The notes beneath the pieces are model-generated. The model had not been told where the DNA came from. It saw nothing but the letters and a program-made list of their open reading frames with translations, and did no database searches. Both the position numbers and the translations under genes were made by a program. Below, in pieces: positions 15,952-24,185 of a stretch of 64,000 nt of DNA (positions are counted from its first letter, which is position 1; each line of letters begins with the position of its first letter). Origin of the DNA: Sporomusa sp. KB1 (GTDB lineage Bacteria; Bacillota; Negativicutes; Sporomusales; Sporomusaceae); contig NZ_VLKC01000002.1 of NCBI RefSeq assembly GCF_007830295.1, forward strand, positions 1,459,740 to 1,523,739. Direction: 5' to 3'.

Positions 15952-15979
15952 AAAAGGTCCGGGAACGGATTCCCGGACC
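15952..15979 (-). terminator. Strong hairpin inside the iron operon
   Basis: On the minus strand GGTCCGGGAA-TCCG-TTCCCGGACC is followed by TTTTC. It sits between the P19-like gene and the DUF2318 gene. The T run is short, so it may act as a partial terminator or as an mRNA-stabilising stem that keeps FTR1 and P19 levels above those of the downstream genes. Confidence 0.6.
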
Positions 15980-16012
15980 ACTTGTTTTTTCTACCCTTGT
16001 TCAGGAATACGA

Positions 16013-16654
16013 TTAAGCGCCCCATTTTCTTGGAATGAAATCAAATTCCCATTTAACTTCCAGCGGCTTAGTCCAAAACCGGCCCGGCACCCCGGTTTCC
16101 TTGTCGGTATGCAGCATGAAACCCTGTTTTTCCGGACTTTCGATAATAAACACCACTTCATATTTGCCGGCACCCAGCATTTTTACATTAGCGCCATAGT
16201 GGGGTCCGTCTGTGGCATTCATCGGCATAAAATTGCCTTCAATGACTTGCCCGTTATCCAGTTTTTTTAGTTTGTATTTTACTGTCAGATTCGGCACCCA
16301 ATCCCCTACACCGAAGCCGGTTTTGTTGTCCGCGGTTGCGGAAATATCGGCTTCGAGATGCAAGTCGGCTTTATCGGGCGGCAGGCTCATGCCGGCCGGC
16401 TCCATTTGCACTGGCTGGAAGTACACGGCAGCAACCTTCAGCCCCTCCATCTCCTTTTCCTCGCCAATCGGGAACTCCTCAAATCCCTTAGCTTCATGCG
16501 GCGCGGCCGCTTTATCAGTCTTGGCATCGGTTTTGGTCTCCGTTTTTGGCGTTTCGCTCGGTTTCGTGGTCTGGCTGCTGCCGCAACCGGACGCAAATAC
16601 TGCCAAAGCACTAACCAGTACAATCGTTAGGACAAAATACATTTTCTTCTTCAC
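16013..16654 (-). CDS. P19/Tpd-family periplasmic iron-binding lipoprotein
   Basis: It starts at GTG 16654, 8 bases after GGAGG. The signal peptide ends at the lipobox ASGC; a Thr/Lys/Glu-rich linker of about 35 residues follows. The P19 fold shows the conserved FPIGEEKEMEGLKVAAVYFQPVQMEP opening region (in parts), the MSLPPDKADLHLEADI strand and MPMNATDGPHYGANVK. The Met, His and Glu in these segments are the copper/iron ligands known in P19, FetP and Tp34. As a lipoprotein it would be tethered and hand iron to the FTR1 permease encoded upstream. Confidence 0.9.
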   Translation of the reverse strand: MKKKMYFVLTIVLVSALAVFASGCGSSQTTKPSETPKTETKTDAKTDKAAAPHEAKGFEEFPIGEEKEMEGLKVAAVYFQPVQMEPAGMSLPPDKADLHLEADISATADNKTGFGVGDWVPNLTVKYKLKKLDNGQVIEGNFMPMNATDGPHYGANVKMLGAGKYEVVFIIESPEKQGFMLHTDKETGVPGRFWTKPLEVKWEFDFIPRKWGA

Positions 16655-16749
16655 CTATGTAACCTCCCTTTTCTCTTCCACCTTATTGTTTGTAGCATTA
16701 TCCAGTATAAATACACAATAGCATCAATCAGCTTTCCCTATCGCCAATG

Positions 16750-17940
16750 TCAAATTCCGGCCGAAAGCTGGCTTTTGTTTTTGCGCCGTTGATATAGTAC
16801 CCCGCCGATTGCCAGGAGCATCAAGACAAACTGGGGCACCAGCGTCTCCCAAGTAGGATAAATGCCCAATAAGTCGATGGTTCCCACGCCCGGAGCCGGC
16901 GTTACGCCCACTACACCGGCCTCCTGCAATTCTTTTACGCCACCGCCGGCAAAGCTGATAGACAAAAGGTACATGAGCACACTGGTGCCCAAAAAGAACG
17001 GTTTCAACGGAATTCGCACGCTGCCGAAGCGAATAAGAGCAAAAATGACCACCAGCGCCACGCAGCCTACAGCAAATCCGCCCCAGATCATGCCCTGCTG
17101 ACCGTCGGCATCAGCAAACAATGCCTGATAAAAAAGTACCGTTTCCGCCCCTTCCCGGTAGACCGCCAGAAATGCGGCCGCCCCCAGAGACCAGGTATTA
17201 CCACCGCTCAAGGACTCCTGCACCTTGCCCTCAATATAGTTTTGCCAGGCCCGTGTTTCGGCCTTGCCCACCATCCAGTGGCTGACGGAAAACAGCACCA
17301 CTACTGCCAGCAGCATGGTCGCACCTTCCAGAATTTCCTGATTGGCGCCACTAATGCTGAACAGTTGCTGAAACGCGACGGCGGTTGCAAAACTGGCCAA
17401 AATCGCAGCCAGGGAGCTATAGTAGACAATACGGGTTTTCGCGGCGTTACCGGATTTGATCAAATAGGCAATAATTGCACCAATAACCAGAATGGCTTCA
17501 AACCCTTCGCGTACCAGAATCAGTAAGGATGCCAGGAAGATCTCCGTCGGATTCTGCTGTTTGCCATCCAGTTGGACCGCATCCTCACGTAACATGACAA
17601 CCAGATCCTTGACTTCCTTTTCCACTTGGGCCACCGGGGCTTGGTTGGCCATCAGCTTGCGAATTGCGCTGATTTTATATTCCTCGATACTGGCCCGCTT
17701 GCCGGAAATATTGGACATGACTGCCCGTTCCATGCCGTCTTTTTCAAACACACCGAAGTAGGCATCGTTCACCAGTTCCCTGGCTTTCTCGTCGTCCCCC
17801 TGTTTATACACAGTCAGTGACTGATTCAAGACCTTCTCCATATCGCTGACCACATGCCCCCAGGTCTTGGTTGCCAGGACAGTGTTGGTACTAAAGGCGA
17901 ACAATAGAGGCACCAGCAAAATCAGCAACCATTTACGCAT
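16750..17940 (-). CDS. FTR1-family iron permease
   Basis: ATG 17940 follows AAAGGAGG and gives 396 residues. A signal peptide (cut near VLATKT) precedes a helical extracytoplasmic domain as in EfeU/FTR1 fusions of bacteria. Seven membrane helices follow with two REGxE iron motifs: REGFE at 144-148 and REGAE at 262-266 (the usual second form is REGLE or REGFE). It is the first gene of the seven-gene iron operon behind a Fur box. FTR1 permeases move Fe3+ released by a paired redox protein, here probably the P19-like lipoprotein. Confidence 0.92.
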   Translation of the reverse strand: MRKWLLILLVPLLFAFSTNTVLATKTWGHVVSDMEKVLNQSLTVYKQGDDEKARELVNDAYFGVFEKDGMERAVMSNISGKRASIEEYKISAIRKLMANQAPVAQVEKEVKDLVVMLREDAVQLDGKQQNPTEIFLASLLILVREGFEAILVIGAIIAYLIKSGNAAKTRIVYYSSLAAILASFATAVAFQQLFSISGANQEILEGATMLLAVVVLFSVSHWMVGKAETRAWQNYIEGKVQESLSGGNTWSLGAAAFLAVYREGAETVLFYQALFADADGQQGMIWGGFAVGCVALVVIFALIRFGSVRIPLKPFFLGTSVLMYLLSISFAGGGVKELQEAGVVGVTPAPGVGTIDLLGIYPTWETLVPQFVLMLLAIGGVLYQRRKNKSQLSAGI

Positions 17941-17999
17941 ACTTTCACCTCCTTTCACTGTCCTTATCTTCACAAGAACCAATTTTATATTCAAGGGAA

Positions 18000-18014
18000 T
18001 AATAATCATTATCA
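18000..18014 (-). promoter_or_regulatory. Fur box upstream of the FTR1 operon
   Basis: On the minus strand TGATAATGATTATTA matches the 7-1-7 Fur consensus (TGATAAT-N-ATTATCA) at 13 of the 14 defined positions. It lies 60 bases before the FTR1 start codon. Iron repression of the operon is inferred. Confidence 0.8.
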
Positions 18015-18065
18015 ATTGTTAAGGTAAAAAAAATTGCTCTGCCTGCTTCGCGCAGAACCCAAGGC

Positions 18066-18100
18066 CCAGCATCGCCCGCGTTGTTAGCGGGCGACGCTGG
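18066..18100 (-). terminator. Long GC-rich hairpin after the P-type ATPase gene
   Basis: CCAGC(A)TCGCCCGC and GCGGGCGA(C)GCTGG pair across a 7-base loop, with one mismatch. It begins 7 bases after the ATPase stop codon. There is no T run on the minus strand, so it may stabilise the 3' end and not terminate by itself. Confidence 0.45.
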
Positions 18101-18106
18101 CAGGTC

Positions 18107-20668
18107 CTAGTCTTTGGCCTGTACGTTAAGCAGCCGAAGACTGTTTAACGTCACCAGAATAGATGCTCCCATATCGGCCAGGATAGCCAGCCATAATGTC
18201 AGCCAGCCGGGAAATACGGCCAGCACGGCAACGGCTTTTATGAAAAGAGAAAAACCAATGTTCTGCCGAATGATGGCTAGCGACTGACGGCTAAGCCGGA
18301 TAGTAAAGGGCAATTTGGCCAAATCGTCCCCCATCAGGGCAATATCTGCCGTTTCCAAGGCTGTATCCGTACCCGCGCCGCCCATAGCGATACCGACGGT
18401 CGACAGCGCCAGCGCCGGTGCATCATTAATGCCATCGCCGGTCATTGCCACTTTGCCGTATTGGGTAAGCAGGGATTCCACCGCCGCTACCTTATCCTGA
18501 GGCAGAAGGTCGGCCCGGTAATCATCCACCCCGACCTGTGCCGCCATGGCCTTGGCTGTAGCGGCATTATCACCGGTCAGCATGATGGTATGACGGATAC
18601 CGACTCGCTTCAGGGCGGCCAAGGCGGCAGCACTGGTCGCCCGCACTTCGTCGGCCACGGCGATCAGGCCGAGAAATGCCGTTTTAGTACCCACAATCAT
18701 GGCTGTCTTGCCTTGTCCTTGGAGCCGCTCTACCTCCTGGGCCACCGGCGTCAAGGCGATATCCAGCTCGGCAAACAAACGCGGATTGCCGATATAGACC
18801 ATTTGACCGTCCAGCGTACCTTGCGCCCCCCGGCCAGGCAGCGCCATAAAGTCGTCCACCGGCTTGACTGCTTGGCCTCGCTCTTTTGCCGCTTTGACAA
18901 TGGCCACCGCCAGCGGATGCTCCGAACGAGCCTCCAGGTCAGCCGCCATAGCCAGCAATTTTTCCGAGGCAAGAGACCCAAGTGGCACCACATCAGTCAC
19001 TACCGGTTCGCCTTTGGTCAGCGTGCCGGTTTTGTCAAAGGCAATTGCCGTTAAAGCTCCCATTTCTTCCAGATAAATGCCGCCTTTAATCAGCACCCCG
19101 TTTTTAGCGGCCGTACTGATGGCACTGACAATCGCCACCGGGGTGGACACTACCAACGCACACGGACAAGCTACTACCAGAAGTGCCAGGGCCCGGTAAA
19201 TCCAAGGTGCCCAGTCATACCCGAGAAATATGGGTGGAATTATGACCAGTCCAGCTGCCAACGCCAGTACAATCGGAGTATATACAGCCGCAAACTTTTC
19301 TACAAAGGCTTGGGACGGCGCGCGCTTGCCCTGCGCCTCCTCCACCATATGAATAATTTTAGCAATCGTTGTATCCTGCACCAGCTTGGTTACCCGAACC
19401 TCAAGCGAACCGTGGGTATTGAGCGTCCCGGCATATACCTCTGCGCCAGGCCCTTTCTCCGCCGGCACCGATTCACCGGTGATGGCCGCCTGATTGATTG
19501 CCGATTCCCCTTTGGCAATGACGCCGTCCATGGCGATCTTTTCCCCCGGCCGAACAATCATAATATCATTCAGGACAATGTCTTCGACCGACACTTCCTC
19601 TTCCATGGCTTCGCGCCGTACCCGGGCCGTCTTGGGAGCAATATCCATCAACTGCCGGATCGAACGGCGGGCTTTTTCCATTGTCCACGCTTCCAGCATT
19701 TCCGAAATGGCGTACAGGAAAGCAACCGACGCACCTTCTTCGTATTGGCCGATGGCCAAAGCACCGATGACGGCCACGCTCATCAGTACGCTCATATTGA
19801 AATTCATCCGCGGCAAAGCATATGCCGCTTTTTTGAAATTGCCCCAGCCGCCCAGTACCATTGCCACAATATACAGAGGCAGAAAGACTAATGCCGGACC
19901 GCCGAATTTTTCTACCCCATAGGCTACCGCCAGACTAACCCCGGACAACGCGGCCCGGCGCAGCTCCCAGTTCACCTTGGGTTTAGATTTCGCTTGATCC
20001 GTTACTTCCCTAGCCAGCTCTATCGTATAATTCTCTTCCTGGCCCAGCCGCTGGATGGCTGCCAAATCGGCCGCCCCTTCCACCGTCAATTTGCCTGTCA
20101 TGGTATTGAGCGACGCCGCTGTTACGCCCGACAGTTCACCCACTGCCTGTTCAAACTTCTGCGCACAATCCAGGCAGGTAATGCCCTCCACCTGGTAAAC
20201 GGCTGTTTTCTTCGGACTGGTCACGACCGGTGCCACTGTATAATTTTCTTCCTGGCCCAGCCGCTGGATGGCTGCCAGATCGGCCGCCCCTTCCACCGTC
20301 AGTTTGCCTGTCATGGTATTGAGCGATGCCGCTGTTACGCCCGGCAGTTCACCCACTGCCTTTTCAAACTTTTGCGCACAATCCAGGCAGGTAATGCCCT
20401 CTACCTGGTAAACGGCTGTTTTCTTCGGGCTGGTCACGACCGGTGCCACTGTATAATTTTCTTCCTGGCCCAGCCGCTGGATGGCTGCCAAATCGGCCGT
20501 CCCTTCCACCGTCAGCTTGCCGGTCATGGTATTGAGCGACGTCGCTGTTACGCCCGGCAGTTCACCCACTGCCTGTTCAAACTTCTGCGCACAATCCAGG
20601 CAGGTAATGCCCTCTATTTTGTAAAATGTCTTGCCTATTGCTTTCCGTTCCTCGGTTAATGTCATCAA
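18107..20668 (-). CDS. P1B-type Zn/Cd/Pb-exporting ATPase with three N-terminal HMA domains
   Basis: The 853 residues start with three heavy-metal-associated domains with GITCLDC sites at residues 20-26, 91-97 and 162-168. Then come the P-type ATPase parts: TGES actuator loop, the CPC membrane motif in VACPCALV followed by STPVAIV, phosphorylation site DKTGTLTKGE, and the hinge GDGINDAPAL. The last helices have ADMGASILVTLNSLRLL, the Zn/Cd (CadA/ZntA) subtype signature. It expels divalent soft metals from the cytosol. Most CadA proteins have one or two HMA domains. The start is TTG 20668 or the adjacent ATG 20665. An ArsR-family gene lies directly upstream in one operon. Confidence 0.92.
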   Translation of the reverse strand: MMTLTEERKAIGKTFYKIEGITCLDCAQKFEQAVGELPGVTATSLNTMTGKLTVEGTADLAAIQRLGQEENYTVAPVVTSPKKTAVYQVEGITCLDCAQKFEKAVGELPGVTAASLNTMTGKLTVEGAADLAAIQRLGQEENYTVAPVVTSPKKTAVYQVEGITCLDCAQKFEQAVGELSGVTAASLNTMTGKLTVEGAADLAAIQRLGQEENYTIELAREVTDQAKSKPKVNWELRRAALSGVSLAVAYGVEKFGGPALVFLPLYIVAMVLGGWGNFKKAAYALPRMNFNMSVLMSVAVIGALAIGQYEEGASVAFLYAISEMLEAWTMEKARRSIRQLMDIAPKTARVRREAMEEEVSVEDIVLNDIMIVRPGEKIAMDGVIAKGESAINQAAITGESVPAEKGPGAEVYAGTLNTHGSLEVRVTKLVQDTTIAKIIHMVEEAQGKRAPSQAFVEKFAAVYTPIVLALAAGLVIIPPIFLGYDWAPWIYRALALLVVACPCALVVSTPVAIVSAISTAAKNGVLIKGGIYLEEMGALTAIAFDKTGTLTKGEPVVTDVVPLGSLASEKLLAMAADLEARSEHPLAVAIVKAAKERGQAVKPVDDFMALPGRGAQGTLDGQMVYIGNPRLFAELDIALTPVAQEVERLQGQGKTAMIVGTKTAFLGLIAVADEVRATSAAALAALKRVGIRHTIMLTGDNAATAKAMAAQVGVDDYRADLLPQDKVAAVESLLTQYGKVAMTGDGINDAPALALSTVGIAMGGAGTDTALETADIALMGDDLAKLPFTIRLSRQSLAIIRQNIGFSLFIKAVAVLAVFPGWLTLWLAILADMGASILVTLNSLRLLNVQAKD
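20024..20611 (-). repeat. Three tandem 213-bp repeats encoding HMA domains
   Basis: Units at about 20399-20611, 20186-20398 and 20024-20185 (the last without linker) are nearly identical in DNA. Residue differences include T/A at TATS/TAAS, Q/K after KFE, P/S in GELPG and T/A in VEGTAD. Near-identity in silent positions points to a recent duplication or gene conversion. Confidence 0.85.
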
Positions 20669-20688
20669 GCAGACACCACCTCCAACCT

Positions 20689-21057
20689 TTATTTCTGCCG
20701 AATGTGTTCAACCCCATACTGCAGCAAGGTAGCAACGTTCTGGTCATTTAACGAATACCAAGCCATCGTGCCTTCCTTGCGATATTTAACCAGCCGAGCT
20801 CCGCGCAGCAAGCGAAGCTGATGGGAAACCGCCGACTGGCCCATTTGTACCACGGCGGCAATATCACAAACACATAACTCCCGCTTGGACAATGCCTGCA
20901 GAATTTTAAACCGGGTTGTATCCCCCAGCAGCCTGAACATATCTGTTATCTGCTGCACCTCGATCTCCGGCACCATCTCAGCTCTAGCCAGACATATCGT
21001 TTGGGGATGCTCACATAATTCTTCACATACATCGTTATTACAATCGCACTTTTTCAT
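20689..21057 (-). CDS. ArsR/SmtB-family metal-sensing repressor (CadC-like)
   Basis: ATG 21057 lies 6 bases after AGGTGG; 122 residues. A cysteine-rich N-terminus (KKCDCNNDVCEELCEH) supplies thiols as in CadC, and the winged helix carries ELCVCDIA, the alpha-3 metal-site motif, plus MGQSAVSHQLRLLRGARLV as recognition helix. Binding of Cd, Pb or Zn would release the repressor from the operator just upstream and induce the ATPase gene, which starts 20 bases downstream. The Cys pair in ELCVC together with N-terminal Cys favours Cd/Pb sensing. Confidence 0.9.
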   Translation of the reverse strand: MKKCDCNNDVCEELCEHPQTICLARAEMVPEIEVQQITDMFRLLGDTTRFKILQALSKRELCVCDIAAVVQMGQSAVSHQLRLLRGARLVKYRKEGTMAWYSLNDQNVATLLQYGVEHIRQK

Positions 21058-21075
21058 CACACACCACCTAAGAAT

Positions 21076-21124
21076 ATGAATATGTATTCATGTAAAATAT
21101 AGCTTTTCTTGTCTGTAGTGTCAA
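21076..21124 (-). promoter_or_regulatory. Promoter with ArsR-type operator (proximal)
   Basis: Minus strand: -35 TTGACA (21119-21124), 17-base spacer, -10 TATATT (21096-21101), then the perfect palindrome ATGAATA-CA-TATTCAT (21076-21091) covering the likely start site. This is the position expected for ArsR/CadC repression. Confidence 0.8.
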
Positions 21125-21236
21125 GAAAACGGTAGGTGGCTGATGAGAAACACATTGCCTATGAGAAAAATATACTGATCTCTCTCGTTATCACTCTGCT
21201 TTCCCTTGAAGAATCGAGCGTACATTATTAATATAC

Positions 21237-21292
21237 AATATGTGAATACCTTTTCATATAGACAATATACTCCTTACGGTGATGGTTGTCAA
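21237..21292 (-). promoter_or_regulatory. Second promoter with a degenerate ArsR-type operator (distal)
   Basis: Minus strand: TTGACA (21287-21292), 17-base spacer, TATATT (21264-21269), then an imperfect palindrome TATGAA..TTCACATA (about 21237-21260). It repeats the architecture of the proximal promoter 168 bp downstream. It may be a duplicate promoter of the same operon or the orphaned promoter of a deleted gene. Confidence 0.6.
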
Positions 21293-21304
21293 GAAAATAA
21301 ATGA

Positions 21305-21712
21305 CTATCTGTGGACATTTAGAAACCATATGTAACCATCAAATGATTGCTGGTCGCCGAGCCAGCTCACAACCCGTACCAGAGCCTCCTGCAGCTTCTC
21401 GTCATTGAGCGTCGGCATGCTGCAGGCTTTTTTTCCATCCTCGGTTCGAGTCCGGAATATCCAGATCGGCTTCTTATATTTGCCAGTACCCCAGTGTTTT
21501 CTGGTAAACTTTCTTGCTGCATTCACTGCAAATTATTTTCCCGGAAAAAGGATACCTGTTTGTATACCGGCTGCGGACTTTATCCCCCTAAGCTGGCTGC
21601 GGCGTTCCATCTCCCGCTGAGCCGCCTGATAGGTCTCCTTAAAAATAATGGCCGGGTGGCTGTTCTCGACAAAGAACTGCGGCACCTGGCCTTCATTTTT
21701 ACTCGCTTATAG
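21305..21712 (-). pseudogene. Large serine recombinase relic, C-terminal part
   Basis: Two overlapping minus-strand frames give recombinase pieces. The first (about 21550-21712) reads QFFVENSHPAIIFKETYQAA then QREMERRSQLRG, the linker before the zinc ribbon. The second (21305-21526) reads KFTRKHWGTGKYKKPIWIF, then RTRTEDGKKACSMPTLNDEK, the second part of the zinc ribbon and the following helix. A frameshift separates them, and the catalytic domain and the coiled-coil end are missing. Confidence 0.6.
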
Positions 21713-21749
21713 GTGAGAAAATCTACTGTAATTTGACCCGTAGACTCGC

Positions 21750-22610
21750 GGGGACGGTTCTATTGATGCATTTACTATTTACCTTTACGCCCTGGTAATT
21801 ACACTCTGACTTATCCCCGTAAGTCTAGCTATTTGACGTGTTGTAATACCCTGTATTTTTTTTATTTCTCTTAGTATTGCATTTCTTTCTGACCTTTTCA
21901 TTGTTTGTAATTCCTGTGATGTACTCACGTTTGCATTTTTCTGAATAAGCACCCTTACTTCTTCATCTTTTAGCGTTACTTGTTCTTTATACTCCAGACA
22001 ATCATCATTATCTGATGTCTCGTTCATAAACCGCGCATAATCTTCACGTGCCAGTTCGCTATCTAACGAAAACATCCCTAGGATAAAATTAACGTCGACT
22101 ATTTGATCGGTATTAATAAATTCACAATAACTACTAAATCGAAAATCATATAAACTTTGTACTAAGCCCAGCTTTTAAAGGATTCTGGTGGATATACCGT
22201 AGTACAACCAGTAGATATGCGTCATCTTCTATGACCTCACTTTTAAAGCGGTCTTGAAATAGATGTCCACATCGATCATATTTGCGATTATACCACGATA
22301 CGTAGCATACACCAATTCTTTTCATAATTGATGCAATCTCTTCTTCACTTTCCTTTATCAGTAAATGGACATGGTTATCCATAAGACAATATCCGTAAAC
22401 CGTATAGTCGCAAACATTCCTGTAATAACACAAGCATTCTAAAAATTTTAATTTATCCTCATCATCCTCAAAAATTACCTGCCTATTGATGCCTCGTAAT
22501 ATTATATGGTATATTCCACTTTTGCTTTTTAGACGGGCCTGTCTTGCCATGTTTGTCACCTCAGATATATTCTAACACTCTCTCATATCTGAATCAATAG
22601 AACCGTCCCC
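21750..22610 (-). mobile_element. RAYT (REP-associated tyrosine transposase) element, copy 1
   Basis: The ends are inverted repeats GGGGACGGTTCTATTGAT (21750-21767) and its complement (22593-22610). The transposase inside is frameshifted. A second nearly identical element lies at 31616-32480. Just outside the right end, CCGTCCCTTTGAGTCTT repeats part of the terminus. Confidence 0.75.
21785..22559 (-). pseudogene. TnpA-REP (Y1 transposase) gene with a one-base insertion
   Basis: Residues 1-137 are identical in type to the intact copy at 31651-32424 and include the HUH motif DNHVHLLI. The frame breaks near 22167, where this copy has AGCCCAGC against AGCCAGC in the intact copy: one extra C. The C-terminal half continues at 21785-22075 in the shifted frame. 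Y1 transposases of this type nick and join single-stranded REP/IS200-like DNA. Confidence 0.85.
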
Positions 22611-22692
22611 TTGAGTCTTCGAACCGTCCCTTTGAGTCTTTCAACAGCTCCCTTTTATTACTGCTATTTAGCTTTGCTCTTGCTACTTCATC

Positions 22693-24171
22693 TCAAAGCT
22701 CAATGATCTTAGTTGCAATGTTGCGGCAGAACTCACTGTCATGCTCGACAAATAAAATGGTAGGATCATATTCGAGCAGCAGTTCTTCGATTTGCAGTCG
22801 CGAGATGACATCAATATAATTAAGCGGTTCATCCCACACATGCAAATGGGCTCTTTCGCACAGGCTGCGCGCAATGAGCACCTTCTTCTTTTGTCCGGCG
22901 CTGAAATCGGCCATATCCTTCTCAAATTGCAGCCGCGAAAAATCCAGTTTGCGCAGGTTGGCCTTAAAGATACTTTCATCAATGCCATGCTCCTGGGCAT
23001 AGTCGCTTAAATTGCCTTTCAGATGAGCGGTATTCTGCGGCACATAGGATATGATCAGCTGGCTGGCTTTCCTCAAGGTGCCGGTATAGGACAGCTCCTC
23101 ACCGGTCAGCAGTTTGAGCAGGCTCGATTTTCCTGACCCGTTTTTGCCGTATAACGCCACCCGATCTCCCTGCTTGATGGTGAAGCTGACATCCTTGCAA
23201 GTCTGCTTCTCTCCATAGAAAATCGAAACCTGCTGCAGCTCCACCAGCCGTCCGGTGTAGAAATCCGCTTGAGCGATTTTCAGCTTATCGGCGCTCTCAA
23301 TATTCTTGAGCAGCTTGGATTTCTCCTCAATCGCCGTCTGCTGCCGCGTCTCGATGGACTTGGAACGCTGCATCATCTTCGCCGCTTTATGGCCGATATA
23401 TCCCCTGTCCGGCCGTAAGCCCGAATCCCGTGTGCCAAACTTGGTCTTTTCCACTTGCTCGGACCAGGCAGAAGTACGTTTGGCTGCCGCTTGCAAACGG
23501 GCAATGTCTTTATGGAGCTTTTCATTTTCCGCCAATTCAAAGTGGTCCTGCATTTGCTTGTTGGCCCACCAGGAGGAAAAGCTGCCTTTTTGAATCTCAA
23601 TATTGGTTTTATTAATAGAGAGAATGTGATCAATGCAGTTATCTAAAAACGCCCGGTCATGGGAGACCAGAATAAAGCCACGCTTGCTCTTCAGATAATC
23701 ACTGACCACTTTTCTTGCTTTCATATCGAGATGATTCGTCGGCTCATCAATCAGCAAGAAGCTATTCTCTTTCAGGAACAAGGCAGCCAGCAGCACTTTG
23801 GTCTGCTCACCGTTGGACAGTGTCGCGAAGGGACGGTACAGCACATCCTCGTTTACCTGCAGCAGCGACAGCTCACGCATCACCTGCCACAGCTCGTAAT
23901 CCGGGTAAACGCTTTCGATGATATCAATCGTATGATTCTCCGGCCCGGTTACCGCAAAAGGGAAATACTCAAAGTTGGTTTTCGCGACAATAGAGCCACG
24001 GTATTCGTATTTGCCAAGCAGCAGGTTAAGAAAGGTCGTTTTTCCTCTGCCATTTCTGCCTGCAAAGCCCAGCTTCCAGTCTGTATCGATTTGAAAACTC
24101 ACGTTTTCAAAGATGTTATCATAACTGCCATCATAACCAAAGGTCAGATTTGTAACGTTTATTAAAGACAT
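22693..24171 (-). CDS. ABC-F ribosomal protection protein, Lsa-type
   Basis: ATG 24171 with CAGGAGGG 7 bases upstream gives 492 residues, the usual Lsa length (about 495). Two ABC domains without membrane parts are visible: Walker A GRNGRGKT and GKNGSGKS, signatures LSNGEQ and FSAGQKKK, Walker B LLIDEPTNHLD and LHVWDEPLNYID. The inter-domain linker of about 90 charged residues (RTSAWSEQVEKTKFG region) is the antibiotic resistance determinant arm in this family. Such proteins free ribosomes from lincosamides, streptogramin A and pleuromutilins. The second-domain Walker B has DEPLNYID where other ABC-F types have DEPTNHLD, as is usual for Lsa. Control is probably by attenuation (see 24186-24371). 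Confidence 0.9.
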   Translation of the reverse strand: MSLINVTNLTFGYDGSYDNIFENVSFQIDTDWKLGFAGRNGRGKTTFLNLLLGKYEYRGSIVAKTNFEYFPFAVTGPENHTIDIIESVYPDYELWQVMRELSLLQVNEDVLYRPFATLSNGEQTKVLLAALFLKENSFLLIDEPTNHLDMKARKVVSDYLKSKRGFILVSHDRAFLDNCIDHILSINKTNIEIQKGSFSSWWANKQMQDHFELAENEKLHKDIARLQAAAKRTSAWSEQVEKTKFGTRDSGLRPDRGYIGHKAAKMMQRSKSIETRQQTAIEEKSKLLKNIESADKLKIAQADFYTGRLVELQQVSIFYGEKQTCKDVSFTIKQGDRVALYGKNGSGKSSLLKLLTGEELSYTGTLRKASQLIISYVPQNTAHLKGNLSDYAQEHGIDESIFKANLRKLDFSRLQFEKDMADFSAGQKKKVLIARSLCERAHLHVWDEPLNYIDVISRLQIEELLLEYDPTILFVEHDSEFCRNIATKIIEL

Positions 24172-24185
24172 GATATACCCTCCTG

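Noticed and set aside
19994..20659. Plus-strand frame with three repeats opposite the HMA domains
   Set aside because: Its repeats are only the reverse complement of the tandem HMA units; the minus-strand ATPase explains them fully.
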